DNA of 64,000 nucleotides from Bacillota bacterium (GCA_023450835.1 JAEXGM010000097.1:58802-122801), one strand, 5' to 3'. Numbered from the stretch's first letter, positions 1-8,737 are shown. Numbers and translations are program-made. Notes: generated from the letters alone by a model not told the origin.

Positions 1-1
1 T

Positions 2-1327
2 GAAACGAGAAACGGAGACTGGATAAAGATAAAGTGTGAGAAAAGGCAGGAGTTCGTTATCGGAGGTTATATACTCACTGATAAAAAAACAGAGGGAGTA
101 AGTTCCCTTCTGCTTGGAATTTATGAAGGAGAGGAACTGATATATGCCGGACGTGCAGGTACCGGTATGAGTGAGGCCGACAGAATGATGCTGGAGGAGA
201 AGTTTGAGAGTTTAAAGAGAGAAGACTCTCCTTTTAGACTGGAACCGGAGCCAAGGCCGAAGGAAACGGTTACATGGCTCGAACCTGTCCTGGTAGCCGA
301 AATCAAATTCGCTGAATGGACAAAAGAGAATCTGTTAAGGCAGGCGAGCTTTAAAGGCTTGCGGACAGATAAAGATCCGAAAGATATCATAAAAGAAAAA
401 GCAGAAGATGAATTGCAGAATCAATCATCCGAGAAAAAAATGGAGAAACCGATGGAAGCTAATTCAAAAAGTATCATAATTCAAGAAGTAAAAATATCCA
501 GTCCGGACAAGGTCATGTTTGATGAGCCTGTAATTACAAAGTCGGATGTGGCACGGTATTATGATAAGGTTTCGGCGCGTATGCTGCCCCTTGCGGGTCA
601 AAGGATTTTAAGTATTGTATGCTGCCCCAAAGGAATAACACAGGCATGTTTCTTTAAGAAGCATCCGGGAGCGGACAGCAAAGGGATTGCCACAATACCC
701 ATTGTCAATAGTGATGGAGAGACGGAGGAGTACTTTTATATTGAGAATGTGTCCGGGCTTATATCCCAGGTGCAGCTTGGAACCCTGGAATTTCATATCT
801 GGGGCAGCCGCGTTGATCAGCTTGAAAAACCGGATATGATGGTCTTTGACCTGGACCCGGATGCAGGAATGGATTTAAGCCAGGTGCGTCAAGGGGTGCG
901 GGATATGAGAAATATTCTCGCGGAACTTTCGTTGAATTCCTATCTTAAGACCAGCGGCGGCAAGGGATATCATGTGGTAGTACCGCTAAAGCCGGTCGCT
1001 GCCTGGGATGTCTTTCATGACTTTGCAAAGTGCGTTGTTGAAGTGATGGAACAAAAGTGGCCTGACCGCTACACAAGTAATGTCAGGAAAGCTAAACGCA
1101 CGGATAAGATATTTATTGATTGGATCCGAAACGGCAGGGGAGCTACCAGTGTTGCTCCATATTCTATCAGAGCGAGAAAAGGAGCGAAAGTGTCCATGCC
1201 GATTTCCTGGGAGGAACTTGATACGGTCGCTCCGGATGGAATCAGTATGTCCGATGCACTTATAAGGATTGAGGGGAATGACCCCTGGAAAGATTTTTAT
1301 CAGAATAATCAGATGCTGAAATTATGA
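2..1327 (+). CDS. ligD: ATP-dependent DNA ligase LigD, 3' part (LIG-POL, NHEJ)
   Basis: Bacterial non-homologous end-joining ligase, cut by the window start. The reading frame is open from base 2, so an internal ATG at 167 is not the true start. The first residues hold ligase motif V (DWIKIKC) and the OB-fold (QEFVIGGY, SLLLGIYEG, YAGRAGTG, then LEPVLVAEIKFAEWT). After a charged linker comes the LigD primase-polymerase domain with the metal-binding FDLDPDAG, the SGGKGYHVVVPL segment and IDWIRNGRGATSVAPYSIR. The order ligase then polymerase, with no phosphoesterase domain, is the Bacillus/clostridial arrangement rather than the mycobacterial one. A ku gene would be expected upstream, outside the window. 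It ends in a strong terminator. Identification is secure; only the N-terminal ligase catalytic lysine region is missing from view. Confidence 0.93.
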   Translation, partial: ETRNGDWIKIKCEKRQEFVIGGYILTDKKTEGVSSLLLGIYEGEELIYAGRAGTGMSEADRMMLEEKFESLKREDSPFRLEPEPRPKETVTWLEPVLVAEIKFAEWTKENLLRQASFKGLRTDKDPKDIIKEKAEDELQNQSSEKKMEKPMEANSKSIIIQEVKISSPDKVMFDEPVITKSDVARYYDKVSARMLPLAGQRILSIVCCPKGITQACFFKKHPGADSKGIATIPIVNSDGETEEYFYIENVSGLISQVQLGTLEFHIWGSRVDQLEKPDMMVFDLDPDAGMDLSQVRQGVRDMRNILAELSLNSYLKTSGGKGYHVVVPLKPVAAWDVFHDFAKCVVEVMEQKWPDRYTSNVRKAKRTDKIFIDWIRNGRGATSVAPYSIRARKGAKVSMPISWEELDTVAPDGISMSDALIRIEGNDPWKDFYQNNQMLKL

Positions 1328-1368
1328 ATTATATAAATAATATGATGTCTAAGACAGATAAGATGAAG

Positions 1369-1410
1369 TAGTCCCTTTGCGAGATGAATAACGCAGAGGG
1401 ACTATTTTAG
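1369..1410 (+). terminator. intrinsic terminator of ligD
   Basis: A 13-bp stem (1369-1381 with 1392-1404, one G-T pair) with a 10-nt loop runs directly into TTTT. It closes the ligD transcript before the next promoter. Confidence 0.85.
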
Positions 1411-1501
1411 TTATATACTGCTTAATCCATTAAGTTAATGGAAAAATTCCGATGACTACATTCGGATGAATCATTAAGCTGTTAATATCAAAAATAAAGA
1501 G

Positions 1502-1530
1502 TTAACATCTTAAGTGCAGGTGAATATAAT
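1502..1530 (+). promoter_or_regulatory. sigma-A promoter of the sulfur operon
   Basis: TTAACA (1502-1507), a 17-nt spacer and a perfect TATAAT (1525-1530) lie about 70 bp before the methyltransferase start. The short leader shows no T-box or SAM riboswitch that I can recognise. Confidence 0.7.
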
Positions 1531-1600
1531 ATTACATACTAAAACAATATGAAAAGTATGAAATAAAGACAGCGTGCTATTGGGATATAGGAGGTATGTC

Positions 1601-2506
1601 GTGCTAAAAGAAAATCCAAGTTTTACTGCTAAATTTTGTGCCTTTGCAAGGGCATATCATTCTAATTATGCCAAAGAAAAAATATATGACGATTACCTGG
1701 CCTTTGATTTCTTAGGTAAGGAAGAATATGAGGATATCCGTGATTTAATAATTTCAATTTTAAATAATAAAAGCTGGCAGATTCCTGATATCAAAACATG
1801 GGATGAATTTCTAGATGAACTGATTGCGCCGGTAATTCTTACCCGAATGAAATATGCAGAAGAAAAATTATTACAGTATGCGAAGAGAAAAGGAAAAATA
1901 CAATATGTAATATGCGGTGCCGGGTTAGATACCTTTGCTTTCCGCAATACAAATAAGAATATCGGAATTTTTGAGCTGGACCACCCTAATACCCATAATT
2001 ATAAAATAGACAGAATCAGGCAGTTGGAATGGAATATTCCGGATAATACACATTATATACCAATTGATTTTGAAAAGCAGAATATAAGGGATACCTTATT
2101 GGAAAATGGCTTTAAAGAAGAGCTTCCTGCATTTTTTGCAATACTTGGGGTGGCATACTACTTAGAATTAACTGCGCTGGTCAAGACACTTGAAGAAATA
2201 TCAAAAGCCGTCAAGGCTGAGAGTTTACTTGTTTTTGATTATCCGGATAAAATGCTGATAAGCGAGGAGCATACAAGAATGCAGGTGTTAAAAGATATTA
2301 CAAGCGGGGTCGGTGAACAAATGAAAGGAGGAATGACAGAGGAAGACCTTGTATCCGAACTTGCCAAATGTGACTATACGACAGAAGAGGTATTTGCACC
2401 CCGGGATATTCAGGAGGTACTGATAGGAAAGAAAAAATTAATTGCTTTTAAGAGCATACAATTTATAACGGCAAAAAAACGAGAGGTTATGAAAGGAGCG
2501 GAATAA
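1601..2506 (+). CDS. class I SAM methyltransferase, TcmP/LCM-like
   Basis: Predicted S-adenosylmethionine-dependent methyltransferase of about 301 residues. The SAM-binding motif VICGAGLDTFAFR is followed by an acidic ELDHP motif. This pair is typical of the PPM1/TcmP (leucine carboxyl methyltransferase-like) group rather than the YrrT/UbiG type. The GTG at 1601 is preferred over the GTG at 1574 because AGGAGG (1589-1594) sits 6 nt before it and downstream of the longer start. The gene lies 4 bp before a cystathionine lyase and is followed by a cysteine synthase, the same gene order as the methyltransferase-mccB-mccA operons of Firmicutes. It may generate the S-adenosylhomocysteine that feeds that pathway, or may act on an unknown small molecule. 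Substrate cannot be read from sequence. Confidence 0.75.
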   Translation: MLKENPSFTAKFCAFARAYHSNYAKEKIYDDYLAFDFLGKEEYEDIRDLIISILNNKSWQIPDIKTWDEFLDELIAPVILTRMKYAEEKLLQYAKRKGKIQYVICGAGLDTFAFRNTNKNIGIFELDHPNTHNYKIDRIRQLEWNIPDNTHYIPIDFEKQNIRDTLLENGFKEELPAFFAILGVAYYLELTALVKTLEEISKAVKAESLLVFDYPDKMLISEEHTRMQVLKDITSGVGEQMKGGMTEEDLVSELAKCDYTTEEVFAPRDIQEVLIGKKKLIAFKSIQFITAKKREVMKGAE

Positions 2507-2510
2507 AAAC

Positions 2511-3680
2511 ATGGGCCATTTCAACAGTATTTCAACCAAATTAATACATGGAGGAATTGATGGGGATGATAGAACAGGGGCAGTCAATATTCCCATTTAT
2601 CAGACATCGACCTATAAACAAATACATCTGGGGGAGCATAAGGGATATGAATATTCCAGGACCGGAAATCCTACAAGAGAGGCATTGGAGAAATTAATTG
2701 CCGAACTGGAGGAAGGCAGGTATGGATTTGCCTTTGCATCCGGCATGGCAGCCACAACGGCAGTGCTTACTTTGTTCCGATCGGGAGACAGGATACTTAT
2801 TTCAGAAAATGTGTACGGCGGAACCTTCCGCGTACTGGATAAGGTCTTTCGTTCCTTTGGCGTGTCATACGAAATTGTAAATACTACGGACCTGGATGTA
2901 TTAGAGAAAGCAATTACCGATGAAGTAAAGGCCGTATTTATTGAAAGCCCTGCTAATCCATTGATGACGGTTACTGACATTCAGGCAGTAGCGGCGGTTA
3001 CCCATAGCCATAACAAGCTGCTGATTGTTGACAACACCTTTATGACTCCATATCTGCAGCAACCTTTGGTTTTGGGAGCTGACATAGTAGTTCACAGTGC
3101 AACGAAATACTTAGGGGGACACAGTGATTTAATTGCAGGGCTGGCCGTTATAAATGACCAGGAGCTGGCAGCAAAGTTACATTTTATACAGAATGCGACC
3201 GGCGGGATTCTTCAGCCCTTCGATTCTTTTTTACTGATTCGGGGCATAAAGACCTTGGGCGTAAGATTGGACCGTCACCAGGAAAATGCGGTTAAGGTGG
3301 CCAATTGGCTTACCAATCAAAAATATGTTAAAAAGGTATATTATCCGGGCCTGGAATCTGACCCCGGATATGCTGTTCAAAAACAACAGGCCAAGGGGCC
3401 GGGGGCAATGATTTCATTTGAGCTGGAGGACGGATTGGACATTCGTAAGTTTTATGACGGACTGCAGCTCATTGCACTGGCAGAAAGTCTGGGGGGAGTT
3501 GAGTCCTTAGTATGCCATCCATCAAGTATGACCCATGCTTCAATTCCGGAGGAAATACGGAAAAGAGTAGGCATTACAGATGGGTTGATAAGACTTTCTG
3601 TTGGGATTGAGGATGTAAATGAAATTTTGGAAGACTTAGAGCAGGCAATAAAAGCAGCGGCTGATAATGATATAGCTTAA
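2511..3680 (+). CDS. mccB: cystathionine gamma-lyase/synthase (MccB-like)
   Basis: PLP enzyme of the Cys/Met metabolism family, 389 residues, full length. The N-terminus (STKLIHGG, GAVNIPIYQTSTY) and the PLP lysine in HSATKYLGGHSD are conserved, as is the C-terminal RLSVGIED. Family members use cystathionine or homoserine esters. The neighbouring cysteine synthase-like gene suggests reverse transsulfuration, in which cystathionine is cleaved to cysteine. The ATG at 2511 follows an AAAGGAGCGG ribosome binding site. It starts 4 bp after the methyltransferase stop, so translation is probably coupled. Gamma-synthase activity cannot be excluded from sequence. Confidence 0.88.
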   Translation: MGHFNSISTKLIHGGIDGDDRTGAVNIPIYQTSTYKQIHLGEHKGYEYSRTGNPTREALEKLIAELEEGRYGFAFASGMAATTAVLTLFRSGDRILISENVYGGTFRVLDKVFRSFGVSYEIVNTTDLDVLEKAITDEVKAVFIESPANPLMTVTDIQAVAAVTHSHNKLLIVDNTFMTPYLQQPLVLGADIVVHSATKYLGGHSDLIAGLAVINDQELAAKLHFIQNATGGILQPFDSFLLIRGIKTLGVRLDRHQENAVKVANWLTNQKYVKKVYYPGLESDPGYAVQKQQAKGPGAMISFELEDGLDIRKFYDGLQLIALAESLGGVESLVCHPSSMTHASIPEEIRKRVGITDGLIRLSVGIEDVNEILEDLEQAIKAAADNDIA

Positions 3681-3701
3681 TCGGAAGTTAGGGGAATGGT
3701 T

Positions 3702-4607
3702 ATGTATTATAAGAATATTCAGCAATTGATAGGCAATACACCACTTGTGAAGTTGGAACATATTGAATTGCCAAAGAAAGTGCAGCTATTTGCCAAATTA
3801 GAGTATTGGAACCCCTCCGGAAGCGTTAAGGATAGAACAGGGCTTTATATGCTGCAGGATGCCGAGCGCAAAGGAATTCTCGTACCGGGAGGGACAATTG
3901 TGGAAGCTACGGCAGGAAATACCGGCCTTGGCATTGCCATGGCAGCCTTGAATAAGGGTTATGAAATTATCTTCGTAGTGCCAACGAAATTCTCTCAGGA
4001 AAAACAGGCGTTATTAAAGGCTCTTGGAGCAACGGTTATTAATACTCCAAGAGAAAAGGGGATGCTTGGCGCACAGCAAAAGGCTTCAGAGCTGGCAAGA
4101 GAAATTCCGGGAGCTATTTCCCTGAAACAATTTGAAAATCCCTCCAATCCTCTGGCACATTATGAAACAACGGGAAAAGAAATTTATGATGATTTGGAAG
4201 GGAAACTGGATTATTTCGTAGCAGGAGCAGGCAGCGGCGGTACATTTTCGGGAATTGTTAAATACCTAAAGGAAAAGAATCCGAAGATAAGAGGGATACT
4301 GGCAGACCCCATTGGGTCCACTATGGGCGGAGGAGAACATGGGGATTATGATATTGAGGGAATCGGAAATGATTTCATAGCAGCCACTATGGATATGAAC
4401 TTGGTAGATGAAGTCATTAAAATTTCAGATACGGAAGCTTATGAATGGGCACGTCTCCTTGCCAGAAAAGAAGGGATGCTTGTTGGCTCTTCTTCAGGAG
4501 CGGCAATTGCCGGGGCAACGAAATTAGCAAAGGAAATTGGTGAGGGAACAATTGTAACCTTATTTCCGGACCGTGGAGACCGGTATTTCAGTAAAAATCT
4601 CTATTGA
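3702..4607 (+). CDS. mccA: cysteine synthase / cystathionine beta-synthase-like (MccA)
   Basis: PLP fold-type II enzyme of about 301 residues. Visible motifs are IGNTPLVKL, the PLP lysine in SGSVKDRTG, the substrate loop EATAGNTGLG, the phosphate-binding GSGGTFSGI and SSSGAA near the C-terminus. It could be an O-acetylserine sulfhydrylase or an MccA-type enzyme condensing O-acetylserine with homocysteine. Adjacency to the MccB-like gene favours the latter. ATG 3702 is chosen over ATG 3696 because AGGGGA (3690-3695) is then correctly spaced. It is the last gene of the operon and ends at a bidirectional terminator. Confidence 0.88.
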   Translation: MYYKNIQQLIGNTPLVKLEHIELPKKVQLFAKLEYWNPSGSVKDRTGLYMLQDAERKGILVPGGTIVEATAGNTGLGIAMAALNKGYEIIFVVPTKFSQEKQALLKALGATVINTPREKGMLGAQQKASELAREIPGAISLKQFENPSNPLAHYETTGKEIYDDLEGKLDYFVAGAGSGGTFSGIVKYLKEKNPKIRGILADPIGSTMGGGEHGDYDIEGIGNDFIAATMDMNLVDEVIKISDTEAYEWARLLARKEGMLVGSSSGAAIAGATKLAKEIGEGTIVTLFPDRGDRYFSKNLY

Positions 4608-4615
4608 ACTTAAAA

Positions 4616-4652
4616 CTTGAGGCATTCTGGCTGGGAGTCAGAATGCCTCAAG
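4616..4652. terminator. bidirectional terminator between convergent genes
   Basis: A perfect 14-bp stem (4616-4629 with 4639-4652) has T-rich flanks on both strands. It serves the mccA-like gene on the plus strand and the WYL regulator on the minus strand. The WYL stop codon lies inside the hairpin loop region. Confidence 0.8.
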
Positions 4653-5618
4653 CTGTTTTGGACGGTATATGCTAATTCTATTTTGTAAAATCTTCAGGAG
4701 ATCCTCCGGAATTTCCTGAACCTTGATATCTTCTCCCAGAAAAAGCAGCCAATTTGTTATTTCATTTAATTCATCGGGGTGATTAAGGCTGACAAAGGTC
4801 CTTAGGATGGCTGTGGTTTGATAGGGATTCGTATAGGAAATTGTGAATTTCAGAGGATGGTATTTTTTGAACTGTGCGATGGCTTTTGGGCCAAGTTCAA
4901 GGACAAGGTTATTTGCTTCTTCCTGCCGGCTTAGTTTTTCCAGAATCTTTTTCTTACTGATAGCTTTTTTAACAGGGTATACTTTGACATCAGTAAGAGT
5001 GTCGACAGAAAATATCTTTTTCTTTTCCTCTTTTAAATCAAAGCCTTCAATCAGCCATAGGCTTTTTTCGTGGTACAGATGCAAAAGATAAATGGCATAA
5101 GATTTTAAATCCTTCTCTTCTTCCACGGTAATCAGCAGATAACTGTCCGAAAGGAGGAGCTGTATAAGTTTTTCTAACATGGGGTGAGGGAGGTCTGAAA
5201 GATCAAGGAGGTCGGGATTATTGGGGTTAGTCCCCTCAAAAAGAAGGATTTGATTCAGAAGGACAAGATCATCCTGCTGGTTTTCCGATATCAGGCCCAG
5301 TAGTTTTTCAGCTAAGGACTGACGGCTCTTTAGATAGGGAAGCTGTTGGTTCCTTGTAGCCATAAAGGCAATAAAAAGAGCCTTGACCTCATTATCAGTA
5401 AAACGGACAACGGGCAGGACAGAGTTATGCAGGACAAAATAACCGCCCTCCCTGCCGACTTCTGCGACCAGAGGCATGCCCATGGCCTCAATTTCCCTGA
5501 CATCTCTGATAGCTGTCGAACGGGAAATATTAAATTCCCGCATAATTTCAGATATTGTAAAGTGGGTGCGGTTATTGATATACCGCATGATGATATTGAT
5601 TCTTTCAACTTTTTTCAT
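4638..5618 (-). CDS. WYL-domain transcriptional regulator
   Basis: DeoR/YafY-type regulator of 326 residues. An N-terminal winged helix-turn-helix (ISEIMREFNISRSTAIRDVREIEAMG, about residues 18-45) is followed by the EVGREGGYF wing and a C-terminal WYL-type sensor region (about 160-240, containing SLWLIEGFDLKEEK). WYL domains are thought to bind ligands or nucleic acids. The gene is divergent from two small proteins, one of them an effector-binding domain, so it probably controls that pair. Convergent with the sulfur operon. Confidence 0.85.
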   Translation of the reverse strand: MKKVERINIIMRYINNRTHFTISEIMREFNISRSTAIRDVREIEAMGMPLVAEVGREGGYFVLHNSVLPVVRFTDNEVKALFIAFMATRNQQLPYLKSRQSLAEKLLGLISENQQDDLVLLNQILLFEGTNPNNPDLLDLSDLPHPMLEKLIQLLLSDSYLLITVEEEKDLKSYAIYLLHLYHEKSLWLIEGFDLKEEKKKIFSVDTLTDVKVYPVKKAISKKKILEKLSRQEEANNLVLELGPKAIAQFKKYHPLKFTISYTNPYQTTAILRTFVSLNHPDELNEITNWLLFLGEDIKVQEIPEDLLKILQNRISIYRPKQLEAF

Positions 5619-5643
5619 CGGAACTCCTAAACAGTATCAATTT

Positions 5644-5671
5644 TTGACATGATTTAAGGTTATAATATACC
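5644..5671 (+). promoter_or_regulatory. possible promoter for the effector-binding pair
   Basis: TTGACA (5644-5649) is followed by AT-rich TATAATATACC. TATAAT itself lies only 11 nt away, so the best-spaced -10 is the weaker TATACC (5666-5671, 16-nt spacer). The site lies in the divergent region with the WYL regulator, where an activator could act. Confidence 0.4.
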
Positions 5672-5728
5672 TATCAAATGAAGAAGACAAGTCAATTGAT
5701 TAAATTTATTAATAGAAAGGATAAAAAT

Positions 5729-6208
5729 ATGGCAAATTATACGATAGAAGAAAAAGATAGCTTTACAGTTGTGGGTATTGGAACAGAACTTAAAAGTAAT
5801 TACACAGATTTTGCTGGTTTAAACAAGGAGAAAACAGAATTTTGGCAGGCCGTCAGTCAAGATGGAAGACTTGATGCCTTAAAAGCAATGGCTGTAAATG
5901 ACTATATTTTTGCTGTGAATGAAGCAATAAATAATAAGATGATGCACTATGCCGGTGTTATGACGGAGGCAAAAGAACCGGAAGGAGACAGAATTATTCA
6001 ATTTCCCCAAGGGGAATATCTGGTGGTAAAAGGAGAAGGCAAGACATCCGATGAATTAGCGAATAAGCTTTCTGCGCTTGCATTTGGACAGGCCCTGCCG
6101 GAAGCAAAGAACTACGCTTATGTCGGCGGCCCGAACACTACGGTTGAGATGGGACAGAGGGACGGTTTCATTTATGGTGAGATGTGGATTCCTGTTGTTC
6201 GTAAATAA
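5729..6208 (+). CDS. GyrI-like / effector-binding domain protein
   Basis: Small cytoplasmic protein of 159 residues resembling the stand-alone GyrI-like or AraC effector-binding domain. It begins YTIEEKDSFTVVGIGTEL, has a central FPQGEYLVVKGEG strand pair and ends GFIYGEMWIPV, the usual pattern of this small-molecule-binding fold. The longer ATG at 5678 is rejected because GAAAGG (5715-5720) is spaced for ATG 5729. It lies between the divergent WYL regulator and a 154-residue protein of unknown function 18 bp downstream, probably co-transcribed with the latter. Ligand unknown. Confidence 0.7.
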   Translation: MANYTIEEKDSFTVVGIGTELKSNYTDFAGLNKEKTEFWQAVSQDGRLDALKAMAVNDYIFAVNEAINNKMMHYAGVMTEAKEPEGDRIIQFPQGEYLVVKGEGKTSDELANKLSALAFGQALPEAKNYAYVGGPNTTVEMGQRDGFIYGEMWIPVVRK

Positions 6209-6226
6209 TTAATAGGAGGTAGAAGG

Positions 6227-6691
6227 ATGTCATATATTGTGGATTTTAAAAATGTTTCTACAGTTGGGTTAGAATCTTCCCCTGTAGCAGAAGCTCTTGC
6301 AGGGTTGCGTGCCAATGAAGCACGTTACTACATGACCAAATACAAGCATGAATTTACAGTTGAACCGGCAAGTGAAAGTCAGGACACTCTTGACTATGTA
6401 AATCGGATATTAAAAGAAGAGCGCGGTATCGAGTTTGCAGCCAAACCTTTGGAGACTTCGCGTTTTCAAGTGGAAAATATTAAAATGGCGTATGTTTTTT
6501 ACGAAGATGGGCTTGGAATTAATGTTATGTATACGGTTGATGATTCGAAAAAGCGTGCGGTCGGTCTTAAGCTTTCTGAGGGAATGGAAGTGCCGAAGGA
6601 ATTAGAAGGAAAGTTTAAGTTCGCCAGACAGAAGTCTAAATTAGCTGGAACAATTCGAGGCTCGTTTTTTGTAATTAAAGGTGAATATTAA
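6227..6691 (+). CDS. conserved-looking hypothetical protein
   Basis: Not recognised as a named family. The protein has 154 residues, is soluble, has no signal peptide or membrane segment and is rich in charged residues (EARYYMTKYKHEF, RFQVENIKMAYVFYEDGLG, KKRAVGLKLSEGMEVP). It has a clear AGGAGGT ribosome binding site and normal codon use, so it is a real gene. It follows the effector-binding protein by 18 bp and ends before a strong terminator, forming a two-gene unit opposite the WYL regulator. Confidence 0.75.
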   Translation: MSYIVDFKNVSTVGLESSPVAEALAGLRANEARYYMTKYKHEFTVEPASESQDTLDYVNRILKEERGIEFAAKPLETSRFQVENIKMAYVFYEDGLGINVMYTVDDSKKRAVGLKLSEGMEVPKELEGKFKFARQKSKLAGTIRGSFFVIKGEY

Positions 6692-6761
6692 ATCATGTAA
6701 GGGCATGTGAAAGCGTGTGGAATCATAAGCGGAGAATTCTGCCGTTTTTATACATGGCAGT

Positions 6762-6799
6762 CAAAGGCGTAGAAAATCTATTTTCTATGCCTTTGTTTT
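6762..6799 (+). terminator. intrinsic terminator
   Basis: A 16-bp stem (6762-6777 with 6780-6795, one G-T pair) with a minimal loop is followed by TTTT. It ends the effector-binding/hypothetical unit. Confidence 0.85.
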
Positions 6800-6831
6800 G
6801 GGATATGGTGGTTTTATTTTTGATACCTGAG

Positions 6832-6840
6832 TGATATAAT
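6832..6840 (+). promoter_or_regulatory. extended -10 promoter for the MgtC-family gene
   Basis: TGA followed by a perfect TATAAT (6835-6840) makes an extended -10 element 90 bp before the start codon. No good -35 is visible. The leader is too short for a standard Mg-sensing M-box. Confidence 0.5.
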
Positions 6841-6929
6841 ACACTACTATAATAAATGAAGTTGAGAATATTTCGTAAAATTATTCTAATTTCACTTATT
6901 AAACAGTAAATAAGTAAGGAGGTGATATT

Positions 6930-7610
6930 ATGTTAGGTAGTTTTTTAATACAATTAGATTATTTGTTAAGGATTTTTATTGCTGCAATCTGCGGCTCTGC
7001 AATTGGTTATGAACGAAAAAACCGAATGAAAGAGGCGGGTATCCGTACCCATTTTATTGTGGCCATAGGCGCCTCACTTATTATGATTATTTCTAAATAT
7101 GGATTTCAGGATCAAATAGGATGGAGCAATTTAGCACTTGATCCATCGCGTATCGCTGCGCAGGTCGTGACCGGAGTAGGGTTTCTTGGTGCAGGTATAA
7201 TTTTTATGCATAGAGAGACTATAAAGGGTCTGACAACAGCGGCGGGAATTTGGACTACTGCGGGAATAGGGCTGGCTATCGGTGCGGGTCTTTATGTTGT
7301 TGGTGTAGAAGCCACGGTTATCGTTATTGTTGGACAAATTTTATTGCATAAGAATATTAAATGGTTATCCTCTCCAAAGACCGAACTGATTCTTTTACAA
7401 GTTGTTAATGAGCCGGAGGCTATCCAAAATATAAATGATTTTTTTAGAGAGCAGAATGTAACAATTCAAAGTTTAAAGATTAAAAGAAATAAGGAATCTG
7501 AAGAAGTGATGGATTTAAAAGTTGTAATAAAAGTACCCGAATGGTTCAATACACCCAATTTAGTATTTATATTACAGAGCAATCCTTTTGTAAAAGCTGT
7601 AGAATTGTAA
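6930..7610 (+). CDS. MgtC/SapB family membrane protein
   Basis: 226-residue inner-membrane protein of the MgtC/SapB family. The N-terminus carries the family signature (LRIFIAAICGSAIGYERK), then hydrophobic helices with THFIVAIGASLIMIIS, VTGVGFLGAGIIF and GLTTAAGIWTTAGIGLAIGAGLY. A soluble ACT-like C-terminal part (about residues 150-226) follows. Members are linked to growth at low magnesium and to Mg or ATP homeostasis, but the transported substrate, if any, is not settled. AAGGAGGTGAT lies just before ATG 6930. It is monocistronic between two terminator-bounded units. Confidence 0.9.
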   Translation: MLGSFLIQLDYLLRIFIAAICGSAIGYERKNRMKEAGIRTHFIVAIGASLIMIISKYGFQDQIGWSNLALDPSRIAAQVVTGVGFLGAGIIFMHRETIKGLTTAAGIWTTAGIGLAIGAGLYVVGVEATVIVIVGQILLHKNIKWLSSPKTELILLQVVNEPEAIQNINDFFREQNVTIQSLKIKRNKESEEVMDLKVVIKVPEWFNTPNLVFILQSNPFVKAVEL

Positions 7611-7852
7611 AATTTACATAGCAGTTTGTGGCGGTGGATGTACGGCTTAATTGCTATTTTTCGAATATAAATCTCAGGTACAAAGTCTTACTCTTTGAAT
7701 AAATTTTTCTGACTAAAGTTATTCTATATTGTATGGTTCTTTATAAATACTTTTAAAGCTATGTATAAAATTCTGTTAATGGATAGATAATATAAAGAAT
7801 GGTAATAATATATAAAATTCCCAATTTATTCTGATATGAGAGGAAAGAGAAG
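7611..7852. other. AT-rich intergenic region
   Basis: 242 bp without a gene. A weak imperfect stem near 7618-7662 followed by TTTTT may end the MgtC transcript. The rest is AT-rich upstream sequence of the lipoprotein gene. No clear -35/-10 pair was found. Confidence 0.4.
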
Positions 7853-8464
7853 ATGATAAAAATTAACCAAGCAAAAAAGAAAAATTTATTCAGCCGTTCT
7901 ATCGTTTATCTGTTAACGGGCACCATGATGGTATTTTTATTAACCGGATGTAAGAATTCAAATTCTAATTCAACAGGCGGCACCCCTACCCCCACGCCCA
8001 CAACACAAACCGGTGTTACCGATGCAGTATCCTCTGCATCCATTGTTGATACCCAAAGTGCATTTGAAAAGGCTATAAGTGCAGATGGTACCTGGATTAT
8101 AGCTATTACAAAAGATCTGACGGTGGATAAGGACATTGTTCTGGACGGTGAGTTTACCAATGGCAAAAAAGATGATAACGGCAAAGATATTGTACAGCGA
8201 AAGATTGCTTTATATTCACAGGATGATCAGAGAAATATTACTGCCAGATATACCTTGACGGCACCAAAGCTTACTGTTAAGAGTCCATATGCAAGTCTGC
8301 AGCATGGAAAATTTGTGGGAGATATCATAGTAGACGCACCTAATTTCCAGCTTATAGACAATTCAGTACAAGGTAATATTTACTTTACCAGTCAGGATGT
8401 AAAGGACAGTTTTACCATGGATGAGACAAGTACAGTATCAGGTGTACAGGAACTTCAGAAATAA
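7853..8464 (+). CDS. secreted lipoprotein, unknown function
   Basis: 203-residue exported lipoprotein. A basic N-terminus, a hydrophobic segment and the lipobox LLTGC (Cys about residue 33) are followed by a low-complexity Ser/Asn/Thr/Pro linker. The rest (AFEKAISADGTWIIAITKDLTVDKDIVLDGEF onward) reads like rungs of a beta-helix, with alternating hydrophobic strands and PYASLQHGKFVGDIIVDAPNF. I know no named family. It stands alone, with its own terminator. Confidence 0.75.
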   Translation: MIKINQAKKKNLFSRSIVYLLTGTMMVFLLTGCKNSNSNSTGGTPTPTPTTQTGVTDAVSSASIVDTQSAFEKAISADGTWIIAITKDLTVDKDIVLDGEFTNGKKDDNGKDIVQRKIALYSQDDQRNITARYTLTAPKLTVKSPYASLQHGKFVGDIIVDAPNFQLIDNSVQGNIYFTSQDVKDSFTMDETSTVSGVQELQK

Positions 8465-8469
8465 TTTAG

Positions 8470-8498
8470 GAACCGGCAGTGATGCCGGTTCTTTTTTT
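8470..8498 (+). terminator. intrinsic terminator of the lipoprotein gene
   Basis: A perfect 8-bp GC-rich stem (GAACCGGC with GCCGGTTC) with a 6-nt loop is followed by seven T. Confidence 0.9.
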
Positions 8499-8737
8499 AA
8501 AAATGTGGATTTATTTCCGGTATAACCGAAATAGCTGAACCTATTGCCTTAGAAGAGATAGTAGCCAGAGAAAAGAGGGAAGAGATGTATCCCAATACGC
8601 GGGACAGTGGGCGGAATAAAAACTCTTGCTGGCACTTGCTGCAGTCAAAGGTTTTGTTATACAAAGATAAATTGCTGCATTTAATAATATTGCATATAGG
8701 CAACAGTAAATAGAGTAGAGAAATTCCAGCAATCCTT
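8499..8737. other. intergenic region between convergent genes
   Basis: 239 bp between the lipoprotein terminator and the Fur-family stop codon. On the minus strand a stretch reads KTFDCSKCQQEFLFRPLSR followed by a hydrophobic segment, but it lacks an in-frame start with a ribosome binding site. It may be a decayed gene or chance. Nothing else is visible. Confidence 0.3.

Noticed and set aside
167..169. Start codon of a separate LigD polymerase gene
   Set aside because: The frame is open upstream and encodes the ligase OB-fold with motif V, so the ATG is internal.
1411..1600. T-box or SAM riboswitch before the sulfur operon
   Set aside because: The transcript leader after the promoter is about 65 nt and lacks T-box, S-box or known conserved elements.
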